Source: Massilia sp. Leaf139
GTDB taxonomy: Bacteria; Pseudomonadota; Gammaproteobacteria; Burkholderiales; Burkholderiaceae_D
Reading direction: 5' to 3'
Length of the DNA: 64,000 nt
NCBI RefSeq assembly: GCF_001424165.1
Contig: NZ_LMOJ01000012.1
Location: forward strand, 496,863-560,862
Each line of letters starts with the position of its first letter. Positions within the stretch are counted from its first letter, which is position 1. Both the position numbers and the translations under genes were made by a program. Shown here piece after piece: positions 30,531 to 40,655 of the stretch. The notes beneath the pieces were generated by a model. It did not search any database. It was not told the DNA's origin and saw only the letters and a program-made list of their open reading frames with translations.

Positions 30531-31297
30531 ACGGCGCCGCCATCGCCGCGCTCTCGGGTGCGGGCATCGCCGTCGAGGTGGTCGAGGAGACCGGCTCGAC
30601 CAATGCCGACCTGCTCGCACGCGCGCCGACGCTCACCGTCCCCTTGCTGCTCGTGGCGCGCAACCAGACCGCCGGACGCGGGCGCGCCGGCCGCAGCTGG
30701 CTCTCGTCCAGCGAAGGCTCGCTGACCTTCTCGCTGGCCTGGCGTTTCGAGGGCGGCCTGCAGCGCCTGAGCGGACTGCCGCTGGCGGTCGGCGTGGCGC
30801 TGGCCGAGACGCTCGAACGCCTCGGCGTGCAGGTGGATTTGAAATGGCCGAACGACGTGCTGCAGGGCGGCGCCAAGCTGGCCGGGATCCTGATCGAGAC
30901 GCAGACAGCACAGAACGGCGGCGTCTGGGCCGTGATCGGCATCGGCCTGAACCTGGTGCTGCCGGACGAACTCGAAGCGCAGATCGGGCGCAGCGCCGCA
31001 TCGCTCCCGTGGCTGGCGCGCATGGAGCGCGACGCGCTGATGGCCGCCCTGCTCGACGGCCTGGCGGGCGTGCTGCGCGAATTCGAACGCACCGGGTTCG
31101 CCGCCTTTGCCGCGCGCTGGAACCTGCGCCATGCCTGGCAGGGCGAACTGGTGACCATCCTCGATGGCGGCGCCGTGCTGCACGAGGGCCTGGCCGCCGG
31201 GGTCGACGACGCCGGCCGGCTGCTGCTCGACACGTTGGACGGCCGCATTGCGGTGCTGGCCGGCGACGTGTCGCTGCGCGTGAAAGGCGCCCACTAG
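30527..31297 (+). CDS. birA: Biotin-[acetyl-CoA-carboxylase] ligase without DNA-binding domain
   Basis: 256 residues. It contains the biotin ligase motifs GRGRAGRSW, KWPNDVL and IGIGLNL and the small C-terminal domain. The N-terminal helix-turn-helix of E. coli BirA is absent, so it is a monofunctional ligase that cannot repress biotin genes. Its start overlaps the SDR stop by 3 bases. coaX begins at the very next base after its stop. Confidence 0.94.
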   Translation: MNGAAIAALSGAGIAVEVVEETGSTNADLLARAPTLTVPLLLVARNQTAGRGRAGRSWLSSSEGSLTFSLAWRFEGGLQRLSGLPLAVGVALAETLERLGVQVDLKWPNDVLQGGAKLAGILIETQTAQNGGVWAVIGIGLNLVLPDELEAQIGRSAASLPWLARMERDALMAALLDGLAGVLREFERTGFAAFAARWNLRHAWQGELVTILDGGAVLHEGLAAGVDDAGRLLLDTLDGRIAVLAGDVSLRVKGAH

Positions 31298-32047
31298 ATG
31301 CTGCTGCTGATCGATGCGGGCAATACCCGCGTGAAGTGGGCGCTGGCCGAAGCCGGTGCCAGCGCCGGGCAGTGGCTGGCCTCCGGCGCCGCCCACCATG
31401 CCGACCTCGATGCCGCCGCGGCTGGCTGGCACGGCGGGGGCGTTGTCCGCGCGCTGGTCTCGAACGTGGCCGGCGCCGCCCTGCGCGAGCGCCTGGCCGC
31501 CCTGCTGGCGCCGATTCCAGTCGAATGGTTCGCCTCCAGCGGCAGCCGCGCCGGCCTGGTCAACGGCTACCGCGAGCCGGAGCGCCTTGGCTGCGACCGC
31601 TTCGCCGCCGCCATCGGCGCGCGCGCGCTGGCGCCCGGCCAGGATCTGATTGTGGCCACCTGCGGCACGGCGACGACGGTCGATGCCGTCTCCGCCGACG
31701 GCCGTTTCATCGGCGGCATGATCCTGCCGGGCCTGGCGCTGATGGCCGGCGCGCTGGCGAAGAATACCGCGCAGCTGCCCCAGGCGACACCCGGTGCGGC
31801 GCCGCCGCCGCAATTCGCCGACAATACCATCGATGCCATCGTCTCCGGCTGCCTGTCGGCCCAGGCCGGCGCGATCGAGCGCGCCGTCGCTGCCCACGGC
31901 GGCGCCTTCTGCATCCTCTCGGGCGGGGCCGCGCCGTATATCGCACCCGCGCTCAAGTGCGGCTACCGGATGGCCGATAATATCGTGCTGGTCGGGCTGC
32001 ACGCGGTGGCGCTGGCGGACGTGGACATGGGGGACGGGACTTGCTGA
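31298..32047 (+). CDS. coaX: Type III pantothenate kinase
   Basis: 249 residues. It has the ASKHA fold with DAGNTRVKWA at the N-terminus, the pantothenate-binding segment GCDRFAA, and the phosphate loop CGTATTVDAV. It performs the first step of coenzyme A synthesis. CoaX enzymes need a monovalent cation and are not feedback-inhibited by CoA. The birA-coaX order is common in Betaproteobacteria. Confidence 0.95.
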   Translation: MLLLIDAGNTRVKWALAEAGASAGQWLASGAAHHADLDAAAAGWHGGGVVRALVSNVAGAALRERLAALLAPIPVEWFASSGSRAGLVNGYREPERLGCDRFAAAIGARALAPGQDLIVATCGTATTVDAVSADGRFIGGMILPGLALMAGALAKNTAQLPQATPGAAPPPQFADNTIDAIVSGCLSAQAGAIERAVAAHGGAFCILSGGAAPYIAPALKCGYRMADNIVLVGLHAVALADVDMGDGTC

Positions 32048-32775
32048 GATTCGTATTCTGGGTTTTGCTGTGCGCGAACGCGCTGCTGTTCGCGTACGGC
32101 CGCGGCTTCCTGGGCAGCTTCGAGCATGAAACCCGCGAACCGGCGCGCCTGCGCACCCAGCTTGCCGCCGACAAGCTGGTGCTGCTCAGCGGCGCTCAGG
32201 CGCAGGCGATGGCCGACGCCGCCGCGCCCGCCGACACGCCCGCCGCCGCGCCCGCCGAGCTTGCAACGGTGGTGCCGGCCGCGGTGCCTGCAGCGCCGGC
32301 GCCCTCGCCCGCCGTCGCCTGCGTCGAAACCGACGCCTTCGCGGCGGCCGACGCACGCCGCTTCGAAACCCGCCTGGCCGGCCTAAACCTCGGCGCGCGC
32401 CAGACCCGCCTGACGGTGCCCTACCAGGAAGTGAGCAGCTACATGGTGTATTTGCCGCCGCAGGGCGGCAAGGAAGGCGCGGATCGCCGCACGGCCGAAC
32501 TGCGCGAGCGCGGCGTGACCAATTCCTTCGTGATGCAGGGCGAGTCGCCGATGAAGTGGGCGATCTCGCTGGGCGTGTTCAAGACCGAGGTGGCGGCACG
32601 CACCGAGCAGGCGCGCCTGACGAAACAGGGCGTGGCCAACGTGCGCATCCTGCCGCGCGGCCCGCAATCGCAGCGCTTCGCCTACCGCTTCCGCGGCATC
32701 GATGCCGACATCCGCGGCCGCATCGTCGACGCCGGCCGCGGCATGCCGGCAGCGGTGCTCCATATTTGCCGCTGA
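32041..32775 (+). CDS. SPOR-like membrane protein with TTG start
   Basis: 244 residues. The TTG at 32041 overlaps the coaX stop by 7 bases; no in-frame ATG is available before the first membrane helix (RFVFWVLLCANALLFAYGRG). An Ala/Pro-rich linker follows. The C-terminal half (SSYMVYLPPQGGKEGAD, WAISLGVFKTEVAARTEQARL) looks like a SPOR domain. It probably binds periplasmic murein. This is one of three SPOR-type proteins in the window. Confidence 0.78.
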   Translation: MLRFVFWVLLCANALLFAYGRGFLGSFEHETREPARLRTQLAADKLVLLSGAQAQAMADAAAPADTPAAAPAELATVVPAAVPAAPAPSPAVACVETDAFAAADARRFETRLAGLNLGARQTRLTVPYQEVSSYMVYLPPQGGKEGADRRTAELRERGVTNSFVMQGESPMKWAISLGVFKTEVAARTEQARLTKQGVANVRILPRGPQSQRFAYRFRGIDADIRGRIVDAGRGMPAAVLHICR

Positions 32776-32816
32776 TCCCTTCGGCTTTGCGGTTCAGGAT
32801 CGCATGCGCACAAATC

Positions 32817-32836
32817 CGTGGACTCGGGAGTCCACG
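32817..32836. repeat. Short REP-like hairpin between convergent genes
   Basis: A 9-bp perfect stem, CGTGGACTC and GAGTCCACG, has a 2-base loop. It resembles the stem of the REP elements at 47.9 kb (GTGGAC) but lacks the GTAG head. It lies between the convergent SPOR gene and rlpA and could act as a transcription barrier for both. Confidence 0.5.
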
Positions 32837-32871
32837 CGTCCGCACGCCAGATCATCCGATCCAGCAGCAGC

Positions 32872-33894
32872 CTAGCGCTTCACCACAATCGGCTTCAACC
32901 CCAAGCCCGACGGCAAGCCCTTGGCCGCCTGCTGCGCCTCCGCACGCGAGCCGAACGGCCCGCCGTACAGCCGGTGCACGCTGCCCGCCGGCGCCACTTC
33001 CAGGCTGCCGACCTCGACCCCGGCATCGGCCAGCTGGCGGCTCATTTCCTGCGCCTTGTCGGCACGGCTGTAGGCGCCGAGCTGGAGCCAGAAGCCGGCG
33101 GCCGAAGTGGCCGTGCCCAGGGTCTGCGAGGCCGGCAGCGCCTGCACCGCAGCCGCGCTGTCGGTTTGCACGCGGTCTTCCAGCATCAGCATGGCGATGT
33201 CGGGCGGCGCCGGCGTGACGTTCAGGGTTTGCGCCTGCGAGGTGGCGGCGCGGCGAACGGTGGCCAGGCGGCTCGGGTCGTTCGGAAACAGGCGTTCGAG
33301 CTCGACCTCGTGGCTGCCCTTGCCCAGCAGGCCTAGTTTCAGGGCTGCCGTGTACGAGACGTCGACGATGCGGCTGGCGTGGAAGGGCCCGCGGTCGTTG
33401 ATGCGCACCACGACCGATTTGCCGGTGGCGACGCTGGTGATGCGCGCATAGGATGGAATCGGCAGCGTCGGGTGCGCGGCCGTCATCTTGTACATGTCGT
33501 AGGGTTCGCCGGACGAGGTGCGCTGGCCGTGGAATTTCACGCCGTACCAGCTGGCCACGCCGCGCTGGTTGAAGGGTTCCTCGTGCAGGATCGGATTATA
33601 GGTCTGGCCGAACACGGAATACGGGCGGTTCGCCCATTTCGCATAGGGCTCAGCGCGCACGATGGCGTCGGGCACCAGTTCCAGGCCGGGCGGAATGTTG
33701 CGGCCCGGGCCGTCGTCCTTGTAGTAGCCGCCGCGGCCGGAGCCGGCCGCCGGCAAGTCGATGTCGCCGTGGTTGACGGCGACTTTGTGGTTCCAGGGTA
33801 GCGGCACCAGCGTCTTGTGTTCGCCAGTCGATCCGCAACCGGTCATCAATGCCGCTAGGGCAATGACCGCTGGGAGATGTCTCGGAGCGGTCAT
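32872..33894 (-). CDS. rlpA: Septal-ring lytic transglycosylase RlpA, lipoprotein
   Basis: 340 residues. The N-terminal lipobox ALMTGC gives lipidation at C20. The double-psi beta-barrel domain carries GVASWYGVKFHG, TSSGEPYDMYKMTAAH and VVRINDRGPF. The C-terminal SPOR domain (QLGAYSRADKAQEMSRQL, RLYGGPFGSRAEAQQAA) recognises denuded glycan. It cleaves peptidoglycan strands lacking stem peptides. It is the last gene of the mre operon, 15 bp after rodA. Confidence 0.94.
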   Translation of the reverse strand: MTAPRHLPAVIALAALMTGCGSTGEHKTLVPLPWNHKVAVNHGDIDLPAAGSGRGGYYKDDGPGRNIPPGLELVPDAIVRAEPYAKWANRPYSVFGQTYNPILHEEPFNQRGVASWYGVKFHGQRTSSGEPYDMYKMTAAHPTLPIPSYARITSVATGKSVVVRINDRGPFHASRIVDVSYTAALKLGLLGKGSHEVELERLFPNDPSRLATVRRAATSQAQTLNVTPAPPDIAMLMLEDRVQTDSAAAVQALPASQTLGTATSAAGFWLQLGAYSRADKAQEMSRQLADAGVEVGSLEVAPAGSVHRLYGGPFGSRAEAQQAAKGLPSGLGLKPIVVKR

Positions 33895-33909
33895 CGCATC
33901 CTCCTCAGG

Positions 33910-35025
33910 TCAAGTCTGCACCAGTTTCCGGTGTCGTTGTATGCTCATCAATATACCAGCGCCGAGGCCCAGCGTGATGAACGCGGTACCGCCGTAGCTC
34001 ATGAACGGTAAGGGAACTCCCACGACAGGCAGGATCCCGCTCACCATGCCCATGTTGACGAAGGCATACGTGAAGAAAATCATCGTGATCGCGCCGGCCA
34101 GCAGGCGCGAGAACATGTTGGGCGCATTCGCGGCAATCATTGCCCCGCGGCCGATCAACAGCAGGTAGATTACCAAAAGAAATAGGTTGCCGACCAGTCC
34201 AAATTCTTCCGAATACACGGAAAACACGAAGTCGGTGGTCTGTTCGGGCACGAATTCGAGCTGCACTTGCGTGCCCTGGTGGTAGCCCTTGCCGGTCACG
34301 CCGCCGGAACCGATCGCGATCACCGACTGGATGATGTGGAAGCCCTTGCCCAGCGGATCGGATGTCGGGTCGATCAGGGTCATGACGCGCTCGCGCTGGT
34401 AGTCGTGCAGCATCGACCAGGCCACCGGCATGCTGGCGGCCGCGGCCACGGCCAGGCCGATCAGCACTTTCCACGACAGGCCGGCCAGGAAGATCACGTA
34501 GAAGCCGGACGCGCCCACCAGCAGCGCCGTGCCGAGGTCGGGCTGCTTGGCGATCAGGGTGAATGGAATCGCGAGCAGGATGCCCGCCACCACAAAGGAC
34601 TTCCACTCCCCGATCTTGGCGCGCTGCTGGAAATACCAGGCGATCATCAGCGGTGTGGCGATCTTCATGATTTCGGACGGCTGGATGTCGACGCCCACGT
34701 GCAGCCAGCGCCGCGCGCCCTTCTTGATGATGCCGAACATGGCCACCGCGATCAGCAAGGCGACGCCGAAGGTATAGATCGGCACCGCCAGGCGCATCAG
34801 CGTCTGCGGCGGAATCAGCGAGGCCACCCACATGACGACGAAGGCGAGGATGAAGTTACGCATCTGCGACTCGACACGGCCGGGGAATTCGGTGCCGGCC
34901 GAGGACATCGTGATCATGCTGGTGGTGACGAGCATGAACAGGATCATGGCCAGCGGCCAGTCGAAGACGGTGAAATAGGGTTTCAGGCGGCGGCTGAGGG
35001 AACGCCGCTCCGGGTAATAAGCCAT
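33910..35025 (-). CDS. rodA: Rod shape-determining peptidoglycan polymerase RodA
   Basis: 371 residues with about ten membrane helices. It carries SEDS family signatures, including QPSEIMKI, the ending VVGVPLPFMSYGGTAF and the periplasmic loop with EEFGLVGN. RodA is the glycosyltransferase that works with PBP2 in the elongasome. The ATG at 35025 gives MAYYPERRSL and lies 5 bp after the mrdA stop. Confidence 0.95.
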   Translation of the reverse strand: MAYYPERRSLSRRLKPYFTVFDWPLAMILFMLVTTSMITMSSAGTEFPGRVESQMRNFILAFVVMWVASLIPPQTLMRLAVPIYTFGVALLIAVAMFGIIKKGARRWLHVGVDIQPSEIMKIATPLMIAWYFQQRAKIGEWKSFVVAGILLAIPFTLIAKQPDLGTALLVGASGFYVIFLAGLSWKVLIGLAVAAAASMPVAWSMLHDYQRERVMTLIDPTSDPLGKGFHIIQSVIAIGSGGVTGKGYHQGTQVQLEFVPEQTTDFVFSVYSEEFGLVGNLFLLVIYLLLIGRGAMIAANAPNMFSRLLAGAITMIFFTYAFVNMGMVSGILPVVGVPLPFMSYGGTAFITLGLGAGILMSIQRHRKLVQT

Positions 35026-35030
35026 TCGCT

Positions 35031-37034
35031 TTACTCCTTGGTGGCGGCCGGCGCCATGAGGGTGGCAGGTGCGGCGCCAGCGCTTGCCGGTGCTGTGGCA
35101 GGCGCCGAGGAGGCGGCCGCGCGGCCGGCCACGACCGTCTTCTTGCCAGCCGGCGCGTCGACCGGCTTCGGCGGCGCGGGGCGCTTGCCGAGCAGGTAGT
35201 AGTCGAGCGCCTTGCGCGCGATTGGCGCCGCCGAGGCCGCGCCGAAGCCTGCGTTCTCGACCACCAGCGCGATCGCGATGCGCGGCGTGTCGGCCGGTGC
35301 GAAGGCCGTATACAGCGCATTGTCGCGGTGGCGCTCGTCGATCGCGTTGGCGTTGTACTTCTGCCCTTTCAGGCCGATCACCTGGGCCGTACCGGTCTTG
35401 CCCGCCGAGATATAGCCGGCGTTGGCAAAGGCGCGGTGGCCGGTGCCGTAGGACTCCTGGGTCACGCCGACCATGGTGCGCTTGATGAAGTCGATGTTCT
35501 CCTGCTTGAGCGGGATGCGGCGGCTTTCCTTCGGCACGGTGAGCGTGCGCTGGCGCGTGGCGCCGTCCTCGATCAGTTTCACCAGGTGCGGCTTCATCAC
35601 CACGCCGTTGTTGGCCAGGTTGGCCACCGCGTGCGCCAGCTGGATCATCGTGTAGTTGTTGAAGCCCTGGCCGATCGAGACCGAGATGGTGTCGCCGCCC
35701 ACCCATTTCTGGGCCGCGCGGTTGCGCTTGAAGCGGTTCGCCTTCCACTCCTTCGACGGCAGCACGCCGGTCTTTTCGTGATCGAGGTCGATGCCGGTCG
35801 GCTCGCCGAAGCCGAACGGACGCATGAAGCTCGACAGGCGGTCGATGCCCATCTCGTTGCCGAGCTGGTAGTAATAGGTGTCGCAGGACTCGACCACCGA
35901 CTTGTACATGTCGACATAGCCGTGGCCGCCCGGCTTGTCGTCGTTGAAGCGGTGCCCGCCCAGCATGAAGAAGCCGGGATCGCGGATGCCGTCCGAGGGC
36001 CGCCGCAGCCCCAGCTCGAGGGCGGCAAGCGACATGAACGGTTTGAAGGTCGAGCCGGGCGGATAAGTGCCCGACAGCGGCCGGTTCATCAGCGGTTTAT
36101 CCAGCGAGGTATTCAGCTCGTTCCAGTTCTGGGTGTCGATGCCGTCGACGAACAGGTTCGGGTCGAAACCCGGACGCGAGACATAGGCCAGCACGTCGCC
36201 GGTACTCGGCTCGATCGCGACGAAGGCGCCGCGCTGGTCGCCAAAGGCTTCCTCGACCACCTTCTGCAGTTCGATGTCGATCGACAGGATCAGGTTGCTG
36301 CCGGGGACGGGCGGGCGGCGCGCCAGGGTGCGGATCGCGCGCCCGCCGGCCGAACGCTCGACCTGCTCGTAGCCGGTGGTGCCGTGCAGGTAGCGCTCGT
36401 AACGCTTTTCCAGGCCTTCCTTGCCGATATGGTCGGTGCCGTTATAGTTGGCGGCGTCGTCGCTCTCGGCCAGGGCGTCCGATTCACGCTGGTTGATGCG
36501 GCCGATGTAGCCGACCACGTGCGACGCCACTTCGCCCAGCGGATACTGGCGGAACAGGCGCGCCTGCACCTCGACACCGGGGAAGCGGAAACGCTGGGCC
36601 GTGAAGCGCGCCACCTCGTCGTCGGTGAGGCGGGTACGCAGCGGCACGCTGGCGAAGGTGCGCGACTCTTCCATCAGGCGCTTGAAGCGCTTGCGGTCTT
36701 TCGGTTCGATCGACACCAGCTTGGCCAGTTCGTCGATCACCGAGTCCATGTTGGCCTGGAGCTTGGAGGGCGTGATCTCGAGCGTGTAGGCCGAGTAGTT
36801 ACGCGCCAGGACGACGCCGTTGCGGTCGACGATCAGGCCGCGGTTGGGCACGATCGGCACCAGGGCAATGCGGTTGTCCTCGGCCTGGGCGTGGTATTTG
36901 TCGTGCTGGATCACCTGCAGCCACACGAAGCGGGCCACCAGGATGCCGAAGCAGACGAACACCAGCGCCATCAGCACCGTCAGGCGCAGGCGGAAGTGGT
37001 GGATCTCGCGGTCGCTGTCTTTAATTTCAGTCAT
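35031..37034 (-). CDS. mrdA: Penicillin-binding protein 2 (elongation transpeptidase)
   Basis: 667 residues. One N-terminal membrane helix (VLMALVFVCFGILVARFVWL) and a PBP dimer domain precede the transpeptidase. The active-site serine is S328 in STFK (328-331), the second motif is S383-C384-D385, and the third is KTG in SAGKTGTAQ. The C-terminal ~45 residues form a disordered Ala/Pro tail. It crosslinks lateral-wall peptidoglycan with RodA. The ATG at 37034 is the last of three equivalent starts created by a 16-bp tandem repeat. Confidence 0.95.
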   Translation of the reverse strand: MTEIKDSDREIHHFRLRLTVLMALVFVCFGILVARFVWLQVIQHDKYHAQAEDNRIALVPIVPNRGLIVDRNGVVLARNYSAYTLEITPSKLQANMDSVIDELAKLVSIEPKDRKRFKRLMEESRTFASVPLRTRLTDDEVARFTAQRFRFPGVEVQARLFRQYPLGEVASHVVGYIGRINQRESDALAESDDAANYNGTDHIGKEGLEKRYERYLHGTTGYEQVERSAGGRAIRTLARRPPVPGSNLILSIDIELQKVVEEAFGDQRGAFVAIEPSTGDVLAYVSRPGFDPNLFVDGIDTQNWNELNTSLDKPLMNRPLSGTYPPGSTFKPFMSLAALELGLRRPSDGIRDPGFFMLGGHRFNDDKPGGHGYVDMYKSVVESCDTYYYQLGNEMGIDRLSSFMRPFGFGEPTGIDLDHEKTGVLPSKEWKANRFKRNRAAQKWVGGDTISVSIGQGFNNYTMIQLAHAVANLANNGVVMKPHLVKLIEDGATRQRTLTVPKESRRIPLKQENIDFIKRTMVGVTQESYGTGHRAFANAGYISAGKTGTAQVIGLKGQKYNANAIDERHRDNALYTAFAPADTPRIAIALVVENAGFGAASAAPIARKALDYYLLGKRPAPPKPVDAPAGKKTVVAGRAAASSAPATAPASAGAAPATLMAPAATKE

Positions 37035-37066
37035 CTACTGCGTCAGTCATTTACTGCGTCGGTCAT
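37027..37066 (-). other. Two staggered mini-ORFs overlapping the mrdA start
   Basis: On the minus strand, ATG at 37066 opens MTDAVND-stop (37043-37066). ATG at 37050 opens MTDAVDD-stop (37027-37050). Each overlaps the next start by 8 bases, the last being the mrdA ATG at 37034. None of the three starts has a clear Shine-Dalgarno sequence, so ribosomes may arrive from the mreD stop (37093-37095) and reinitiate stepwise. Whether the peptides are made is unknown. Confidence 0.6.
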
Positions 37067-37075
37067 TTACTGCGT
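37028..37075. repeat. Three tandem copies of a 16-bp unit at the mrdA start
   Basis: Units 37028-37043, 37044-37059 and 37060-37075 differ by at most two bases from each other (minus-strand form ACGCAGTAAATGACYG). Every unit contains an ATG. Because 16 is not a multiple of three, each added unit shifts the frame. Confidence 0.9.
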
Positions 37076-37092
37076 TCGAAGGCGGCGCGCCG

Positions 37093-37611
37093 TCAGATCG
37101 GACGGGTATGGTCGCGGTCGACCGCGCGCCGCTGCGGCGCCAGCAGCAACCAGGTAATCACCGGCCACAGGGCGACGGCGACCGCGCTTTCGATGAAGTG
37201 CAGCCAGCCGGTAAAGCGGCCCGTGGCGAAGAAATGCACCATCGCCTGGATCGCCTGCGCCAGCAGCAGCAGCGGGAACACGTGCATGGCCTGGGTCAGC
37301 ACCGGGAACCACAGCACGCGGCGGTGGATCATCGTGCCGACATACGACAGCAACGTATAGGCCAGTGCGTTCTCGCCCAGCAGCGTGGCGTCGTGCACGT
37401 CCATCAGGAGGCCCATGCCGAAGGCGACGCCGATGCCGACTTTTCTCGGCTGGTGGATGCCCCAGAAGACCAGCACCAGCGCCACGAAATCGGGCGCGCC
37501 GATCCACTGCCCCCAGGGCAGCAGGTTGAGCATGAAAGCGCAGGTCAGGCTGAACGCGATGAACAGCGGGCTGACCGGCAGCAGGATGTAGTTGGGGCGA
37601 TTTCCGGGCAT
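37093..37611 (-). CDS. mreD: Rod shape-determining protein MreD
   Basis: 172 residues with about five to six membrane helices (LFIAFSLTCAFMLNLLPWG, FVALVLVFWGIHQ, LLLLAQAIQAMVHFF). It has the MreD pattern GVAFGMGLLMDVHDATLLGENAL. It is an inner-membrane scaffold of the elongasome. The start overlaps the mreC stop by one base (TAATG). Confidence 0.93.
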   Translation of the reverse strand: MPGNRPNYILLPVSPLFIAFSLTCAFMLNLLPWGQWIGAPDFVALVLVFWGIHQPRKVGIGVAFGMGLLMDVHDATLLGENALAYTLLSYVGTMIHRRVLWFPVLTQAMHVFPLLLLAQAIQAMVHFFATGRFTGWLHFIESAVAVALWPVITWLLLAPQRRAVDRDHTRPI

Positions 37612-38792
37612 TACGCGCCCTCCTTGCGGATGGCCGGCTGGGCCGGTGGGGTGACGGCGGCCGATGGCGGCGCGGCCGGACGCACGGTGGCGGCGGGCGG
37701 CGCGGCGGGACGCGTGGCGGCCGGCGGCGTAAGCGCAGGATTGGCGGACGGCGTGGCAGATGGCGTGGTAGACGGCGCGACAGGCGGCGTGCCGCCAGCC
37801 CCGGCGGGCGTATTCGCGCCCGGCTGCGTCGGAGCGCCCTGCGCCGGCAGCGGCGCGGCCGCGAGCGGCGGCAGGGGCACCGGCTCCATCTTCGGCAGGT
37901 TGCGGCGGGGGGCGCCGTGCGCGGGCGCCGGCGACGGATCGGCCGGGCGCGGCGCACGCGCCACCTGCGACATCACGATCAGGAGCTGGCGGTTGCGGTC
38001 GACGCCGCCCAGCGGCTGGCAGACCACGCGCCCGAAGGCGCCGGCCGCGACCTTCTCAACCTGCACGACCTTGGCCACGGCCAGGCCGGCCGGATACATG
38101 CCGTCCAGGCCCGAGGTGACGATGACGTCGCCGACCTGGATGTCGGCGTCGGGCGCGACGAAGCGCAGGTCGAGCAGGCCCGAGCGGCCGCGCCCGTAGG
38201 CGATGCTGCGCAGGCCCGAGCGCAGCACCTGCACCGGGATGGCCTGCTCCTTGTCGGTGAGGAGCGTGACTTCGGAAGTGAACGGGAAGACGCGGGTGAC
38301 CTGGCCGATGACGCCGGCGTTATCGATCACCGGCAAGCCGAGCTGCACGCCGCTGCGAGCGCCGCGGTCGAGCACGATGCGGCGGGTCGAGGGATCGCGC
38401 GCGTCGTACAGGATCTCGCCCATGATCGACTGCACCGGCAGATGCTCGCGCGCTTCCAGCAGGCGCCGCAGGTGGGCGTTCTCCGCCATTTGAAGCTGGG
38501 CCTGCTGCATGGACTGGGCCTGCGCCACTTGCTGGTTCTTCAGCTCGCGCACTTCGTTCTGCAGGCTCGAGAGCGAGGAAAAATAGCCGCCCATGCTGGC
38601 CACGGCGTCGCGCGGCATGAGCGCGGCCATTTGCAGCGGATAGAGCACGGTGGCGGCGACCTGGCGCACGGTGTTGAGCACATGCATGCGCGCATCGACC
38701 ACCAGCAGGGTCAGCGAGACCAGTGCGGCCACGGTCACCTTGACCCGCGCGGGAGCGCCCTGTTTGAAAAGCGGCGGAGGACTGTAATCCAT
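37611..38792 (-). CDS. mreC: Rod shape-determining protein MreC with long Pro/Ala tail
   Basis: 393 residues from the ATG at 38792, giving the usual Betaproteobacterial MDYSPPPLFKQG start. One membrane helix, a coiled coil (LQNEVRELKNQQVAQAQSMQ) and the beta-barrel MreC domain (GARSGVQLGLPVIDNAGVIG, SGLDGMYPAGLAVAKV) follow. From ~290 on the protein is a Pro/Ala/Thr-rich tail of ~100 residues, probably flexible in the periplasm. Family members are usually about 280-350 residues. A 102-bp gap with two hairpins separates it from mreB. Confidence 0.93.
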   Translation of the reverse strand: MDYSPPPLFKQGAPARVKVTVAALVSLTLLVVDARMHVLNTVRQVAATVLYPLQMAALMPRDAVASMGGYFSSLSSLQNEVRELKNQQVAQAQSMQQAQLQMAENAHLRRLLEAREHLPVQSIMGEILYDARDPSTRRIVLDRGARSGVQLGLPVIDNAGVIGQVTRVFPFTSEVTLLTDKEQAIPVQVLRSGLRSIAYGRGRSGLLDLRFVAPDADIQVGDVIVTSGLDGMYPAGLAVAKVVQVEKVAAGAFGRVVCQPLGGVDRNRQLLIVMSQVARAPRPADPSPAPAHGAPRRNLPKMEPVPLPPLAAAPLPAQGAPTQPGANTPAGAGGTPPVAPSTTPSATPSANPALTPPAATRPAAPPAATVRPAAPPSAAVTPPAQPAIRKEGA

Positions 38793-38805
38793 GAATTTCA
38801 ATAAT

Positions 38806-38865
38806 GGCAGCAAAGCTGCCCGGAATTAGCGCAGCGGGCGGCTGGCATGATGCCAGGCCGCCCGC
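38806..38865 (-). promoter_or_regulatory. Two stem-loops in the mreB-mreC intergenic gap
   Basis: Stem 1 (38834-38865) pairs GCGGGCGGCTGGCAT with its complement; the 15-bp stem has a single-base bulge and a one-base loop. Stem 2 (38806-38820) pairs GGCAGC with GCTGCC across AAA. Neither is followed by a U-run in the direction of transcription, so they look like mRNA-stability or processing sites rather than a full terminator. Confidence 0.6.
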
Positions 38866-38894
38866 CCAGGTCTTGCCCTATCGAAGCGGAACGC

Positions 38895-40316
<1,422 letters not shown>

Positions 40317-40616
40317 ATGTCCCTGACTCTTTCAGACGTAAAACGGATCGCCAACCTGGCGCAGCTCGATATGGACGACGCCCACGCCGACACCGCACTG
40401 GGCGAATTGAACGGCATCTTCGCATTGGCCGAACAGATGCAGGCGGTCGACACGAGCGGTGTTGCGCCATTGTCGCATCCGCTCGCCGCGATCCTCGCAC
40501 TGCCGCTGCGCCTGCGCGAAGACGTGGTCACGGAAGAAAACCGCCGCGACGACTACCAGGCGCCCGCGCCGAAAGCCCAGGACGGCCTGTACCTGGTGCC
40601 GAAGGTCATCGAGTAA
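40317..40616 (+). CDS. gatC: Asp/Glu-tRNA amidotransferase subunit C
   Basis: 99 residues from the ATG at 40317 ([17 protein letters not shown]), matching the usual GatC length. It stabilises the GatA-GatB interface in the transamidation of Asp-tRNA(Asn) or Glu-tRNA(Gln). The first gene of gatCAB; gatA starts 39 bp later. An upstream in-frame ATG at 40287 adds ten residues atypical for GatC. Confidence 0.93.
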   Translation: MSLTLSDVKRIANLAQLDMDDAHADTALGELNGIFALAEQMQAVDTSGVAPLSHPLAAILALPLRLREDVVTEENRRDDYQAPAPKAQDGLYLVPKVIE

Positions 40617-40655
40617 CCAGTCACTTCGCCCGCCTCCACGAACAGACGACGCATT

